From positions 930,001 to 994,000 of the forward strand of contig CAVTAV010000006.1 of NCBI GenBank assembly GCA_963732795.1: a stretch of DNA of 64,000 nucleotides, written 5' to 3'. The notes below the pieces were generated by a model. That model had not been told where the DNA came from. It did no database searches and was given only the letters and a program-made list of their open reading frames with translations. This document shows, in pieces, positions 9,846 to 20,061 of this stretch. This DNA is from CAVTAV01 sp963732795. Lineage in GTDB: Bacteria; Pseudomonadota; Alphaproteobacteria; CAVTAV01. Each line of letters opens with the position of its first letter. The first letter of the stretch is position 1. Made by a program: the position numbers and the translations under genes.

Positions 9846-9901
9846 GAGGCCCAGCCTAGCTATCTGCTCCTCACGGTCTTTGCGTCAACGCAAGCCTGCC
9901 G

Positions 9902-12070
9902 CTATCTCAATTGCCCGGAAGCCGGGCCGATGCGATTATCCTGCTGGCCCTTCATGGTCTGGTGGGCGCGGGAGATGAGATAGGCGCGGATCGCGTCGAC
10001 GTCGTCCTTGCTCAGATTCGGGAAGGGCAGCATGCCGTTTTCCTTCAGCACGCCGTCCATGACCACGTCGTAGAAGGCGTCGCTGTCGAGAAGAGGCGTG
10101 TAGCGGAGATCGGGCAGGATGCCGGCGATCGCGTTCATGCCGTGACATGACGCGCAATTGCCGCCGAACAGGCCCGCGCCCTTGGCCACGACCTGCGGCG
10201 AGGCGGTCAGCGGCGGCGGGTTGAGGGTACGGTTGAGCTCCGGCTCGGGCGGCAGGGTTACGTTGCCGCCGATCTTGAAGGCGACGACCCGGCTGATGTT
10301 CTGCTTCGGGCCGGAGTTCAGAAGCTCGGACCCCGAAATCATGCCGCTGCCGCCGCCGAGCCCCACCGACACGGCGATATATTGCTCGCCGTCGACCGTG
10401 TAGCTCACCGGCCCGGCCATGGGGTCGGACTGGAGGTCGGTCTTCCAGAGCTCCTTGCCGGTGGCCGCGTCATAGGCATGGAAGACGCCGTCGACGTCGC
10501 CCTCGAAGACGAGATTGCCGGCGGTCGACAACGTGCCGCCATTCGCCGGGCCGGGATCGTCCACCCGCCAGACCTCTTTCTGGTTTACGGGATCCCAGGC
10601 GAGGAGATGGCCGGTCCATTTCGGCGCGACCGGCGCGTCCTTCGGCAGGGCTTGCCCGACCCCGCCGCCGACCGGCGCCGACGGACGATAAATCCAAGGC
10701 GTCTCCTGGGCCGGGATATAGACGAGGCCGGTTTCCGGGTTGAACGACATCGGGTACCAATTGTGACCGCCCGCGGGCCCCGGCGTTTGGATCACGGACT
10801 TTTTGATGTTCATGTACCAGGCATCGGGGTTCATGATCGGGCTTCCGTCCGCATTGAAGCCGGTCGCCCAGGTGATCGGCACGAAGGGCTTAGCGGAGAT
10901 GAACTTGCCCGTCTCGCGGTCGATCACATAGAACACGCCGTTTTTCGGCGCCTGCATCAGTACCTTGCGGACTTTGCCGTCGATCGTGAGATCGGCCAGG
11001 ATCATCTGCTGGGTGTTGTCGTAGTCCCAGCTATCGCCCGGCGTGGCCTGGAAATGCCAGACGTATTCGCCGGTCTCCGGGCGGACCGCGATGATCGAGC
11101 CGAGGAACAGATTGGCGCCGCCGCCGGGGCTGCGCACATTGATGTCGAACGGGCCGCCGTTACCGCCGGGGATATAGAGGAGATCGAGCTCGGGATCATA
11201 GGCGAAGCCGTCCCAGGAATTGCCGCCGCCGCCGGTATGCTTCCACCACTCGTCGCCCCAGGTCTTGGCGGCCATCTCCATGACCTTGTTGCCTTTTTCC
11301 TTGGCGGGATCGGTCGGCACGATATAGAAGCGCCAGACCATCTTGCCGGTCTCGGCGTCATAGGCCGAGACATAGCCGCGCACATTGTCCTCAGCGCCGG
11401 CGTTGCCGATGATCACGTTGCCCTTGACGATGCGGGGCGCGCCGGTGATGGTGTAGGGCTGGTCAATGGGCGTGGTCTGGACGTCCCAGACGACATCGCC
11501 GGTCTTGGCGTCGAGCGCGACGAGCCGGCCGTCGAGCGCGCCGACATAGACTTTGCCCTTCCACACCGCCACGCCGCGATTGACCACGTCGCAGCAGGCG
11601 TCGCGGGCGGACTCGCGCCGCGACCTTCGGGTCATAGGACCAGATGCACCTTGCCGGTCTTGGCGTCGAACGCGATGACCTTGCTCCAGGCCGTGCTTTC
11701 ATACATCACGCCGTCGACGACGATCGGCGTCGACTTCCTGGCCGCGCTTGGTGTCGAGGTCTGAATACCAGGCAATGCCGAGCTGGCCGACATTCTGGTC
11801 GGTGATCTGCGTCAACGGGCTGAACCGTGTTTCGCCATAGGTCCGGCCGGTGGTCATCCAGTTGCCGGGCTCGTTGTCGGCATTGATGATGCGCTCGCCG
11901 TCGACCGTGGCGGCGCCGGTTCCGGCGGTATAACTCTGCGGCGCGGCGCGCGCTTTCCTTTGACGTGGAATTGTTCGAAGCGTTCTGCCCGCATCCCGCG
12001 GCCAGAAGAGCGCGCCCGAGAGCATGGCCAGGCGGAGTCCGGCGCTGAAGCGGATGGTCTTGTCGATCAC
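9902..12070 (-). CDS. PQQ-dependent alcohol dehydrogenase with C-terminal cytochrome c domain (quinohaemoprotein)
   Basis: This periplasmic enzyme oxidises alcohols using PQQ and passes electrons to its own haem. The eight-bladed propeller is recognisable from repeated AxDxxTGK tryptophan-docking motifs (AYDAETGKMVWRF, AYDAATGKELW). The adjacent cysteines of DACCDVVNRG form the vicinal disulfide over PQQ. The catalytic Asp lies in GDSWDYDNTQQMILADL, and APKNGVFYVIDRETGKFIS follows. The C-terminal domain carries one haem site, CASCHG, and a later methionine (GMLPFPNLS) as probable axial ligand. The residue two places after the catalytic Asp is also Asp, the mark of lanthanide-type enzymes. The N-terminal part (11600-12070) has at least three frame breaks, so the signal peptide is not clearly readable. 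Confidence 0.88.
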
Positions 12071-12128
12071 GTGAAGTCCCCCAGAGAATAGCGGTGCGGC
12101 GGGCCGCTCGGGCGGCCTCGAATGCCGA

Positions 12129-13651
12129 TTATTCGGCCGCCGATAATAGCTTAATAACGCAGGTTATCAAACGCCGGAGGCGCCTTCCGTGCGGGCCTCG
12201 CGATCGGGCTCGCCGGCGGCCCGGATGGCTGCTGACTTCGGAGCCGGCGTCGCGCGGCAGGAAAATGAAATAGGCGAGCGAAATGAGCGCCAGCACGGCG
12301 TTGACCAGAAACGCGATGGCGACATCGCCCTGGGTTAGCTGCTCATGGCCGCGGAAGGCTGTGGCGAGATGAAGCGTCAATGCGGCAATGCCGACGCCGA
12401 GACTCATCCAGACTTGCTGGGCGAGGCTCGCAAGCCCGCTCGCCCGGCTCATCTGGGTCGGAGGAGATATCGGCATAGGCCATCGCGTTCATGCTGGTCA
12501 TCTGCAGCGAGCGGAAGAAGCCGGAGACCAGCAGCACGCCCATGATGACGAGATGCGGCGTGACGCTCGTGAACAGGGCCGGCAGCGCGACGGAAATCGC
12601 CGCGATGAGTCGCAGTTCCAGGTCAGGACGTGAGCGGAAGCCGAAATCCGCAGGATCGGCGGCGCGGTGAATTTCATGGTCATCGCGCCAGCCGCGCCGA
12701 TAAAGGTGATCGATCCGGCCTGGAACGGCGTCAGACCGAAAACGACCTGCAGCAGCATCGCCATAAGGAACGGTCCGGCGCCGAGCGTGAGCCGCAGGAA
12801 TCCGCCGCCGATGGTCGCCGCCCGATAGGTCGGGATCGCCAGCACCGAGAGATCGACGATGGGATGTTCGAACCCGCCGCGCATGCCAGACGAACATGCC
12901 GAGCAGCAGCCAGTCCGCCGCCCAGCAAGCCGAGCACGGCAGCCGAAAGCGGAGACATGCCGCGTCCCAGCACCTCGAAACCGAACACCAGCAAGCGCGA
13001 AGCCGACGCCCGACAGGAGGAAGCCGACCCAGTCCAGCGGCCGCGTCCTCGTCGGGCGGTACATTGGGAATAAATTTCGTCACCAGGATCACGCCGACGA
13101 GCCCGATCGGCACATTGATGAAGAAGATCCACTGCCAGGTCAGATAGGTCACGACGAAGCCGCCGACCGGAGGGCCCAGAATCGGCCCCAGCAAGCCCGG
13201 GATCGTGAGATAGGACATCGCGTCGATCAGATGGATTTCGGCACCGACTTCAGCACCACGACCCGGCCGACCGGCATCATCATCGAGCCGCCGACACCTT
13301 GCAGGATCCGGGCGAGAACCAATTCGAGCAGCGTGTGCGACAAGCCGCACAGCACCGAGCCGAGCACGAAGATCACAATCGCCGAGCCGGAACACGCGTT
13401 TCGCCCCGTGCCGGTCGGCGATCCAGCCGCTCACCGGAATGAAGACCGCGAGGCTCAGCAGATAGGCGGTGATCGCGAGATTGAGGCTGACCGGGTTCTG
13501 GTGCATGTCCTTGCGCGATCACCGGCAGGGCCGTGGTGATCACCGTGGTGTCCAGCATCTGCATGAACAACGCGCCGCCGACGATCAGAGGCACAACGCG
13601 GCTGCGTTGATGGGCATCCATGTCTTCGGGGGCGGTCGGGCTCGGCGTCAT
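12129..13651 (-). CDS. DHA2-family MFS multidrug exporter, EmrB/QacA-like (frame broken)
   Basis: The predicted product is a 14-helix proton-driven exporter. The first helix is PLIVGGALFMQMLDTTVITTALP, with the DTTI/VTTALP motif typical of DHA2 pumps, followed by AYLLSLAVFIPVSGWIADRHG (motif A region). Motif C-like glycines are seen in GLLGPILGPPVGGFV, then WQWIFFINVPIG. At least six frame breaks lie between 12450 and 13520, so the exact product cannot be reconstructed here. The start is either 13651 (MTPSPTAPED) or 13621 (MDAHQRS). The C-terminal 30 residues are arginine-rich and may be out of frame. The substrate is unknown. No TetR or membrane-fusion partner gene is adjacent. Confidence 0.8.
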
Positions 13652-13830
13652 TCCACTCGCAACATTGGTGGGCCACTCGCATTTTAGGCGGGCCTCGGAA
13701 AAGGTGTCGGGCCAAGATGGGGCCCTCCGCCCCCCTTGTCCAGGGGCCATGTGTTGCGAGTGCAACAACTCTGTCCGCGCCGGACGCCATGCCGTAAGCT
13801 CGCGGGGCGGATTTCACAGAGGAGGGAGAT

Positions 13831-14511
13831 ATGGCAACCTTCGTGGTGGCGCATGGCGCCTGGTCGGGCGGCTGGTCCTGGAAAAAGATGCGCCCCTTGA
13901 TGCGCGTAGCGGGCCACGAGTTTTTCACCCCGACCTATACGGGGATCGGCGAGCGCAGCCACCTCGCCGCGTCCGATTTAGAGCTCGACACCCATATCAC
14001 GGACGTGGTGAACGTGCTCGATTTCGAGGAGCTTCGGGACGTCATCCTGATCGGGCATTCCTACGGAGGCATGGTGGCGACAGGTATCGCCGACAGGGCG
14101 CGCGAGCGGATCGCCCAGCTCATCTATCTCGACGCCTTTGTGCCCGACGACGGCCAGTCCCTGTTCGATCTGACCGACCATGCCGCGCGCCACCGCGCCG
14201 ACGCCGAGGACGGCTGGCGGGTCAAGCCCAATCCGATGCCGCCCGATACGTCGGAAGCGGACCTCGCCTGGGCCGCTCCGAAACGCGTCGATCAGCCGAT
14301 CCACACCTTGGACAAGCCGCTCAGGCTCACCCGCGGTCCCCTGACCCTGCCGCGCCAATATATCCTCTGCACCAAGAGCGAGGCCTTCCGGCCCTTCGCC
14401 GACAAGGCCAAGGCGGCGGGTTGGCCGGTCCACGAGCTCGAGTCGAGCCACAGCCCCCATATCACCTGCCCGGACGCCCTGATGGCGCTGCTGACCCGGA
14501 TCACGGATTGA
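13831..14511 (+). CDS. Alpha/beta hydrolase
   Basis: The 226-residue cytoplasmic protein has an alpha/beta-hydrolase fold. It opens with FVVAHGAWSGGWSWKK, an oxyanion HGAW motif, followed by the nucleophile elbow GHSYGG (about residue 73), LDAFVPDDG for the acid region and SSHSPHITCPD for the catalytic His. The HGAW and GHSYGG pair is typical of the esterase or hydroxynitrile-lyase-like branch (salicylate-esterase type). A strong ribosome-binding site, GAGGAGGGAG, lies just upstream of the ATG. The frame is intact. It diverges from the exporter gene. The substrate is unknown. Confidence 0.88.
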   Translation: MATFVVAHGAWSGGWSWKKMRPLMRVAGHEFFTPTYTGIGERSHLAASDLELDTHITDVVNVLDFEELRDVILIGHSYGGMVATGIADRARERIAQLIYLDAFVPDDGQSLFDLTDHAARHRADAEDGWRVKPNPMPPDTSEADLAWAAPKRVDQPIHTLDKPLRLTRGPLTLPRQYILCTKSEAFRPFADKAKAAGWPVHELESSHSPHITCPDALMALLTRITD

Positions 14512-14580
14512 GGCGGGTCATTTCGCTGAGGCCTCGTTTCAGCCATAAAGAGCGCCGAACGACGCTGCGAAAGGGTGCAA

Positions 14581-15369
14581 ATGGCCAGAGACCGTCAGGA
14601 GACAAACCTCAGGGCCCGGCTTCGTAATCTCTACGACGGCGGCGGCACGCAGGCCCATGTCTTCCGCTATGCGCTGGTCGCGTTCGACCTCTTCACGGTC
14701 GGTTTTCTGATCGTCTCGTCCTTTTTCCGGCCGTCTCTTACCACCGAGACCATCGATGTCGTGATCGGTGTCGGCATTCTCCTGGATTTCAGCGCGCGGC
14801 TCTGGATCAGCAAGCACCGGCTCAGGGACCTCGTCCATCCGGCCGGAATCGCGGATATCGTCGTGATCGGCTCGCTTCTGGCGCCGATCGTCGGCGAGGG
14901 CCTCGCCTTTCTGCGGGTCGTGCGGACGCTCAGGCTCCTCCGTTCCTATCAGCTCCTGATCCGGCTCAGGGGCGACTTCACCTTCTTCAAGCGCAACGAG
15001 CTCACGATCTTCAGCGCGATCAACCTGCTGATCTTCATTTTCGTGATGACGGCGCTGGTCTTCGAAACCCAGCACCGGGTGAATCCGTCGATCTCGAACT
15101 ATGCCGATGCGCTCTATTTCACCGTGACGGCGCTCACGACGACCGGCTTCGGCGACATCACGCTTCCCGGCACGGGCGGACGGATCCTCTCGGTCGCGAT
15201 CATGATCTTCGGCGTGTCGTTGTTCATCCGGCTGATCCAGGTCCTGTTCCGCTCGCCGAAGGTCGATTACGAATGCCCGGATTGCGGGCTGAAGCGGCAT
15301 GATGTCGACGCCATCCACTGCAAGCATTGCGGCCGCGTGCTCCATATCGAAAGCGAGGGCGTGACCTGA
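14581..15369 (+). CDS. Voltage-sensor-like potassium channel with C-terminal zinc ribbon
   Basis: The start is the ATG at 14581, five bases after GAAAGGG; a GTG at 14575 is possible but less likely. The 262-residue product looks like a six-helix channel. Helices S1-S3 are followed by an arginine-spaced S4-like segment (LRVVRTLRLLRSYQLLIRLR), then the pore with selectivity filter TTTGFGDI and a last helix (LSVAIMIFGVSLFIRLIQVLF). After the pore, YECPDCGLKRHD and HCKHCGRVLHI supply two CxxC pairs, a zinc ribbon of about 25 residues. There is no RCK or cyclic-nucleotide domain, so the ribbon replaces the usual regulatory domain. The frame is intact. A strong hairpin follows the stop. Confidence 0.87.
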   Translation: MARDRQETNLRARLRNLYDGGGTQAHVFRYALVAFDLFTVGFLIVSSFFRPSLTTETIDVVIGVGILLDFSARLWISKHRLRDLVHPAGIADIVVIGSLLAPIVGEGLAFLRVVRTLRLLRSYQLLIRLRGDFTFFKRNELTIFSAINLLIFIFVMTALVFETQHRVNPSISNYADALYFTVTALTTTGFGDITLPGTGGRILSVAIMIFGVSLFIRLIQVLFRSPKVDYECPDCGLKRHDVDAIHCKHCGRVLHIESEGVT

Positions 15370-15376
15370 CAGCAAA

Positions 15377-15404
15377 AAGGGGCCGGGATTTCTCCCGGCC
15401 CCTT
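15377..15404 (-). terminator. Strong intrinsic terminator between convergent genes
   Basis: A perfect 12-bp stem (aaggggccggga paired with tcccggcccctt) with a 4-base loop lies between the channel gene and the molybdenum hydroxylase operon. Read on the minus strand, the stem is followed by a TTTTT run, so it is best placed to stop the iorAB-like transcript. It probably also blocks read-through from the channel gene. Confidence 0.85.
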
Positions 15405-15428
15405 CGAAGCGTGCTCTAAGCGACAGCG

Positions 15429-17753
15429 TTAGATGCTGTAGCCCTCCTTGGAGATCGGCAAGGTGCGGACACGATTGCCGGTCGCCGCGAAGATGGCGTT
15501 GCAGACGGCCGGGGCGAGAGGCGGCAAAGCCGGCTCGCCGGCGCCGGTCGGGTTGTGGTCCGAATCGATCCAGTAGGCCTCGACTTCGGGCGCGTGCTCG
15601 ATCCGGAGCACGGGATAGGAATCGAAGTTCTTCTGCTCGATCCGCCCGTTCTCCATCGTGATCTCGAGCCCCATCATGGTGCTGAGGCCGTCGATCATGG
15701 CGCCCTCGAACTCGTTCTCGGCCGCGCTCAGATTGATGCGCGGGCCGATATCGCCGGCGACCACGAGCTTGTGGACCGTGACCTTCTTGTTGCCGTCGAC
15801 GCTGACTTCCGCGGCTTCCGCGATATGGCCCATATGGCTGAAGAAGAAGGCGATGCCGAGGCCACGGCCCGCGGGCATCTCCTTGCCCCAACCGATCTTC
15901 TCGGCCGCGAGCTTGATGGCGCCCGCCGCCCGTCCGGTGTTGAACGGCACGCCGGGACCGAATCCGCCGGACGTCCGCCGCCCTTGCTCACCAGATCGCG
16001 CGGCTCGCCCATCATCTCGAGCAGGAACTCGACATGATCGCGGCCCGCCGCGGCGGCCATTTCGGCGATGAAGCTCTGCTCCACCCAGGCATAGGTGTTC
16101 GAGCCCGGCGCCCGCCACGGACCGGTCGGCGTGCCCGAATGCATCATCGCCTGAGTCACGCGGAAATGATCGACCACGGCCTTCGGAAATTCGCTGGGAT
16201 TGAGGCCGCCCGCGCTGACCGGCTTCTTGCCGTCGGCGGTGAAGGTGATCACCTGGGCCTGGATCGCGGAGGCCTTGCCGTTCTCGTCGACGGCGCCCTT
16301 CATGTTGAAGAAGCCGCCCACGCGGAAATAGTCGTGGGCGAAGTCGTCCTCGCGGGTCCATTGCAGCTTGACCGGCGCGCCGATCTGCTTGGAGATCAAC
16401 GCCGCCTCGCGGGCATAGTCGTTCTCCAGCCGCCGGCCGAAGCCGCCGCCGGCCCGCCTTTGGTGGATGGTGACCTTGTCCTGCGGAATGCCGAGCACGG
16501 ACGCAACCGCGCCGACCGCATTCGACGGCGTCTGGGTCGGCGCCCAGACTTCCACAGCGCCGTCCTTGTACCAGGCGGTCGCGTTATGGGGCTCGAGATG
16601 GGCATGGGAGACATAGGCGAAGGTATAGAAGCCCTCGGCCGTCGCCTTGGCATTCTTGTAGGCGTCGTCGACATTGCCCTGGTCGATGGTCTTGTCGCCG
16701 GAGTTGATGTCCTTGGCGTGCTCGGCCGCCTGGGCGACGAAGCCCTTCCAGCTATCCTTCGAGGCGTTGGTCTCGTCCCATTCGATATCGAGCTGGCGCT
16801 TGGCGCTGATCGCCGCCCAGGTCGAGTCCGCGACGATCGCGACGCCCGGCAACACCGTATCGCCACCCGGCGAGAACGCCATCACGTCGCCCGTGCCCGG
16901 CAGGACGAAGGCGTCCTTCACGCCCGGCAGAGACTTGATGTGATCGAGATTGGCGCTCTTCACCGAGGCCCCGATGGCCGGGCCCTTGGTGTAGGTGGCG
17001 TAGAGCATGCCGGGAAGCGTCATGTCGATGCCGAACAGCGGCTTGCCGGTGACGATGTCGTGGTTGTCGACGCCGGTATAGCGCTTGCCGAGCAGGACCC
17101 AGTCCTTCTTGTCCTTGAGCTTCAGCGATCTTGGCGTCGGGGGCCGGCATCTTGGCCGCGGCCTCGGCCATCTCGCCGTAGCTCGCCTTCTTGCCCGAGG
17201 CGGCATGCATGACCATGCTGTTGCCGGTGGTGATCTCGGCTTCCGGCACCTTCCATTTCTTCGCCGCGGCGGCGACCAGCATCGCCCGCGCGCCCGCGCC
17301 GACCTGGCGCATCGGCATGAAGTTGAACGGCGTCGAGAGCGAGCCGCCGGCGAACTGAGCGCCGAACCTGGCCATGTCGATCGGCGCGTTCTCGACCACC
17401 ACGTCATCCCAGTTCGCGTCGAGCTCCTCGGCGATGATCAGCGGCAGGCCGGTCTTGATGCCCTGGCCGATCTCCGGGTTCTTGGAATAGATGCGGATCT
17501 TGCCGTCCGGCCGGATCTGGATATAGGCGTTGAGGTCGACCGCCTTGCATCATCCTTGGCGTCGGCCGCATAGCCGCCGAGCTTCGGCATGATGGTGAAG
17601 GCAAGGACGAGGCCACCGCCCGCGACGCCGGTCAGCTTGATGAAACCGCGCCGGCTCAAATCCTCGGGCGTCCGCGATGGCCTGCCAGTCCTCGGCGCTA
17701 ATGAAGGCGTCGAGCGGGTCGTTGTACGACGGGCTGGTGCTGAGCTTTTTCAT
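15429..17753 (-). CDS. Molybdenum hydroxylase large subunit, IorB-like (frame broken)
   Basis: This is the molybdopterin-cytosine-dinucleotide-binding subunit of an isoquinoline 1-oxidoreductase/aldehyde oxidase-type enzyme, which adds oxygen from water to a heteroaromatic ring or aldehyde. The N-terminal SRRGFIKLTGVAGGGLVLAF is a twin-arginine motif, so a periplasmic location is predicted. Family motifs include GQGIKTGLPLIIAEEL, AGGGFGRRLENDYAREA, PTGPWRAPGSNTYAWV and the active-site glutamate in GAGEPALPPLAPAVCNAIF. About four or five frame breaks are seen (near 17680, 17550, 17125, and 15960-16000); the one near 17550 is a lost base in an A run. The gene starts by ATGA overlap with the 2Fe-2S subunit. 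The repaired length, about 770 residues, is close to the family's. Confidence 0.87.
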
Positions 17754-18247
17754 GCGGTGTTCTCCCAGCTTCGCGACGCTGGCCGCGAAGCGGTATGGAT
17801 CGCCTTGCGGATGCGCTTGTAGGTGGCGCAGCGGCACAGATTGCCCGACATGGCGTCGTCGATTTCCTCGTCGGTGGGCTTCGGCGTCTGCTTGAGCAGC
17901 GCCACGGCGCTCATGAGCTGACCGGCCTGGCAATAACCGCATTGCGGCACGTCGAGATCGATCCAGGCCTGCTGCACGGGATGCAGCGTGCCGTCGGCGC
18001 CGGCGATGCCTTCGATGGTGGTGATTTCCTGGCCCTCCACGTCGGAGGCGGCGGTGATGCAGGAGCGCACCGGCATGCCGTTCACGTGAACGGTGCAGGC
18101 GCCGCACTGCGCGATACCACAGCCGAATTTGGTGCCGACAAGCCCAAGATTGTCGCGAAGCACCCAGAGAAGCGGGGTCGAGGGGTCGGAAATGTCGACC
18201 TCCTGCTCCTTACCGTTGACTTTGAGTCGAAGCATTGGCTGATCCAA
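17750..18247 (-). CDS. 2Fe-2S subunit of molybdenum hydroxylase, IorA-like
   Basis: The 165-residue electron-transfer subunit carries both 2Fe-2S sites of the family. The plant-type N-terminal cluster is in FGCGIAQCGACTVHVNG with the fourth cysteine in VRSC. The second is in CGYCQAGQ with NLCRCATYKRIRKAI. It passes electrons from the molybdenum centre to an external acceptor. The stop overlaps the large-subunit ATG by 4 bp, so the pair is co-translated. No FAD subunit and no cytochrome subunit is next to them, consistent with the two-subunit Ior type. The subunit has no signal peptide and would have to be exported together with the Tat-bearing partner. The frame is intact. The start is ATG 18247 or the internal ATG at 18235. 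Confidence 0.92.
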   Translation of the reverse strand: MDQPMLRLKVNGKEQEVDISDPSTPLLWVLRDNLGLVGTKFGCGIAQCGACTVHVNGMPVRSCITAASDVEGQEITTIEGIAGADGTLHPVQQAWIDLDVPQCGYCQAGQLMSAVALLKQTPKPTDEEIDDAMSGNLCRCATYKRIRKAIHTASRPASRSWENTA

Positions 18248-18514
18248 ACGTGTTTGATGGCAAGATGAGCGAGTATCGCCGAATCCGGTTGATTAGGCAA
18301 CCTGACGCCATAAGCATCACGAAACCGTGTGGCGCCTCCCAACCACCGGAATCCCTGGCGATCTCTATGGTGTAATCATGGTACCGAATGCGCGCGGACG
18401 GCAAGCCCCGCGTATCCCGAAAGCCTAAGACCGGCAAGGTTTCTAAATTCTTGTCGCGCCCGTGGTGCCGAGGCTAAGGTTTCGGGCAGAGGGGTTGAGG
18501 GGGGACCAAGCGAC

Positions 18515-20009
18515 ATGGCTCAGGACGAACCGGCGCCGCCGGACGCGCCGTCGGGGGGCGAGACGACCCGCGCGCGCTATCAGACCGTCGGGCTGATCGT
18601 CGGGCCGGTGGCGGCGGCGATCCTGTTCGCGCTGCCGACGCCTGCGGGCTTGTCCCCGGCGGGATGGCGGCTCGCGGCGGTGGCCGTGCTGATGGCGGTG
18701 TGGTGGGCGACCGAGGCCCTGCCGATCCCAGTGACCGCCTTCATTCCGATCATCGCCTTTCCGGTTCTCGGCATCACCTCGATAGACGATGCCGCCGCGC
18801 CCTATATGGACCCGGTGATCCTGCTCCTGCTCGGCGGATTCATTATCGCGCGGAGCCTGGAGCACTGGAATCTCCACCGCCGCATCGCGCTCAACATCCT
18901 CGCGCGGGTCGGCTCCAGCCCGGGGCGGATCATTTTCGGCTTCATGCTGGCGACCGCCGTCATCTCGATGTGGGTCTCGAACACGGCGACGACCGCGATG
19001 ATGCTGCCGATCGGGCTCTCGGTGATCGCGGTGATCGGCGTCGACAGCAAGGTCCAGCACAACTTCGCGATCGCGCTGCTGCTCGCCATCGCTTACTCCG
19101 CCAGCATCGGCGGGCTGGCGACCTTGGTCGGCACGCCGACCAACGCACTACTCGCCGGCTTCATGCGCGAGACCTATGATATCGAGATCGCCTTCAACCG
19201 CTGGATGCTGATCGGCTTGCCCGTCGTCGCGGTCATGCTGCCGACGGCCTGGGCGGTCCTCACCAAGCTCGCCTTCCGCCTGCCGACGAGGAGCTTCGAG
19301 GGCGCGGAAGCGGCCATCGGCGAGCATTTGGCGGCGCTCGGCCCGATCACCCGGCCGGAAAAACGCACCGCGATCCTGTTCGCCGTCGTCGCCGTGACCT
19401 GGTGCCTGAGGCCGCAGATCGCCGCCTGGACCGGGATCAAAGGCCTGTCCGACTCCGGAATCGCCATCGCCGCCGCCTTCGCCCTGTTCCTGATCCCGTC
19501 GGGCGATACCACCGGGCGCGGGCGATGCCTGCTCGACTGGCCGAGCGCCGCCAAGCTCAATTGGGGCGTGATCCTGCTGTTCGGCGGCGGGTTGAGCCTC
19601 GCGAACGCGGTCAAGGTGGCCGGGCTCGCGACATGGGTCGGCCAGGGCCTGGCCGTGCTGACCACTTGGCCGCCGATCCTCCTGGCGGCGCGCAATCTGC
19701 ACGCTGATCATCTTCCTGACCGAGCTCACCAGCAACGCCGCCACCACCGCCGCGATCCTGCCGGTGATCGGCGCGATCGCCACCCAGGGCCATCTCGATC
19801 CCCTGGTGATCGCGGTGCCGGGGGTGCTGGCGGCGACCTGCGCCTTCATGCTGCCCGTGGCCACGCCGCCCAACGCCATGGTGTTCGGCGCGGGCTACAT
19901 CCGTGTGCCCGATATGGTGAAGGCCGGATTCCGGCTGAACATCGCCGGAATCTTCGTGATCACGCTGCTCAGCTACATTTTGGTGCCGCTGATCTTCGGC
20001 CACCACTAA
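18515..20009 (+). CDS. SLC13/DASS-family sodium-coupled anion transporter (one frame break)
   Basis: A predicted inner-membrane carrier for dicarboxylates or related anions. The start at 18515 follows a purine-rich GAGGGGGG. Both signature SNT motifs of the family are present, WVSNTATTAMMLP in the first half and TELTSNAATTAAILPV in the second, which form the two substrate/sodium hairpins. TLVGTPTNALLAG and the C-terminal MLPVATPPNAMVFGAGY are also typical. One extra base near 19695 breaks the frame. After repair the product is about 497 residues, a normal length. The gene stands alone before dapF. The substrate could be succinate, malate, citrate or sulfate and cannot be decided from the sequence. 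Confidence 0.87.
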
Positions 20010-20061
20010 GCCCACGAGTTCCGGTGGACTTTGCCAAGCCTCCGCCCATATAACGCCTGTC

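Noticed and set aside
9880..9893. Small perfect palindrome ttgcgt-ca-acgcaa after the PQQ dehydrogenase gene
   Set aside because: A 6-bp arm with no T run is too weak to call a terminator or an operator with confidence.
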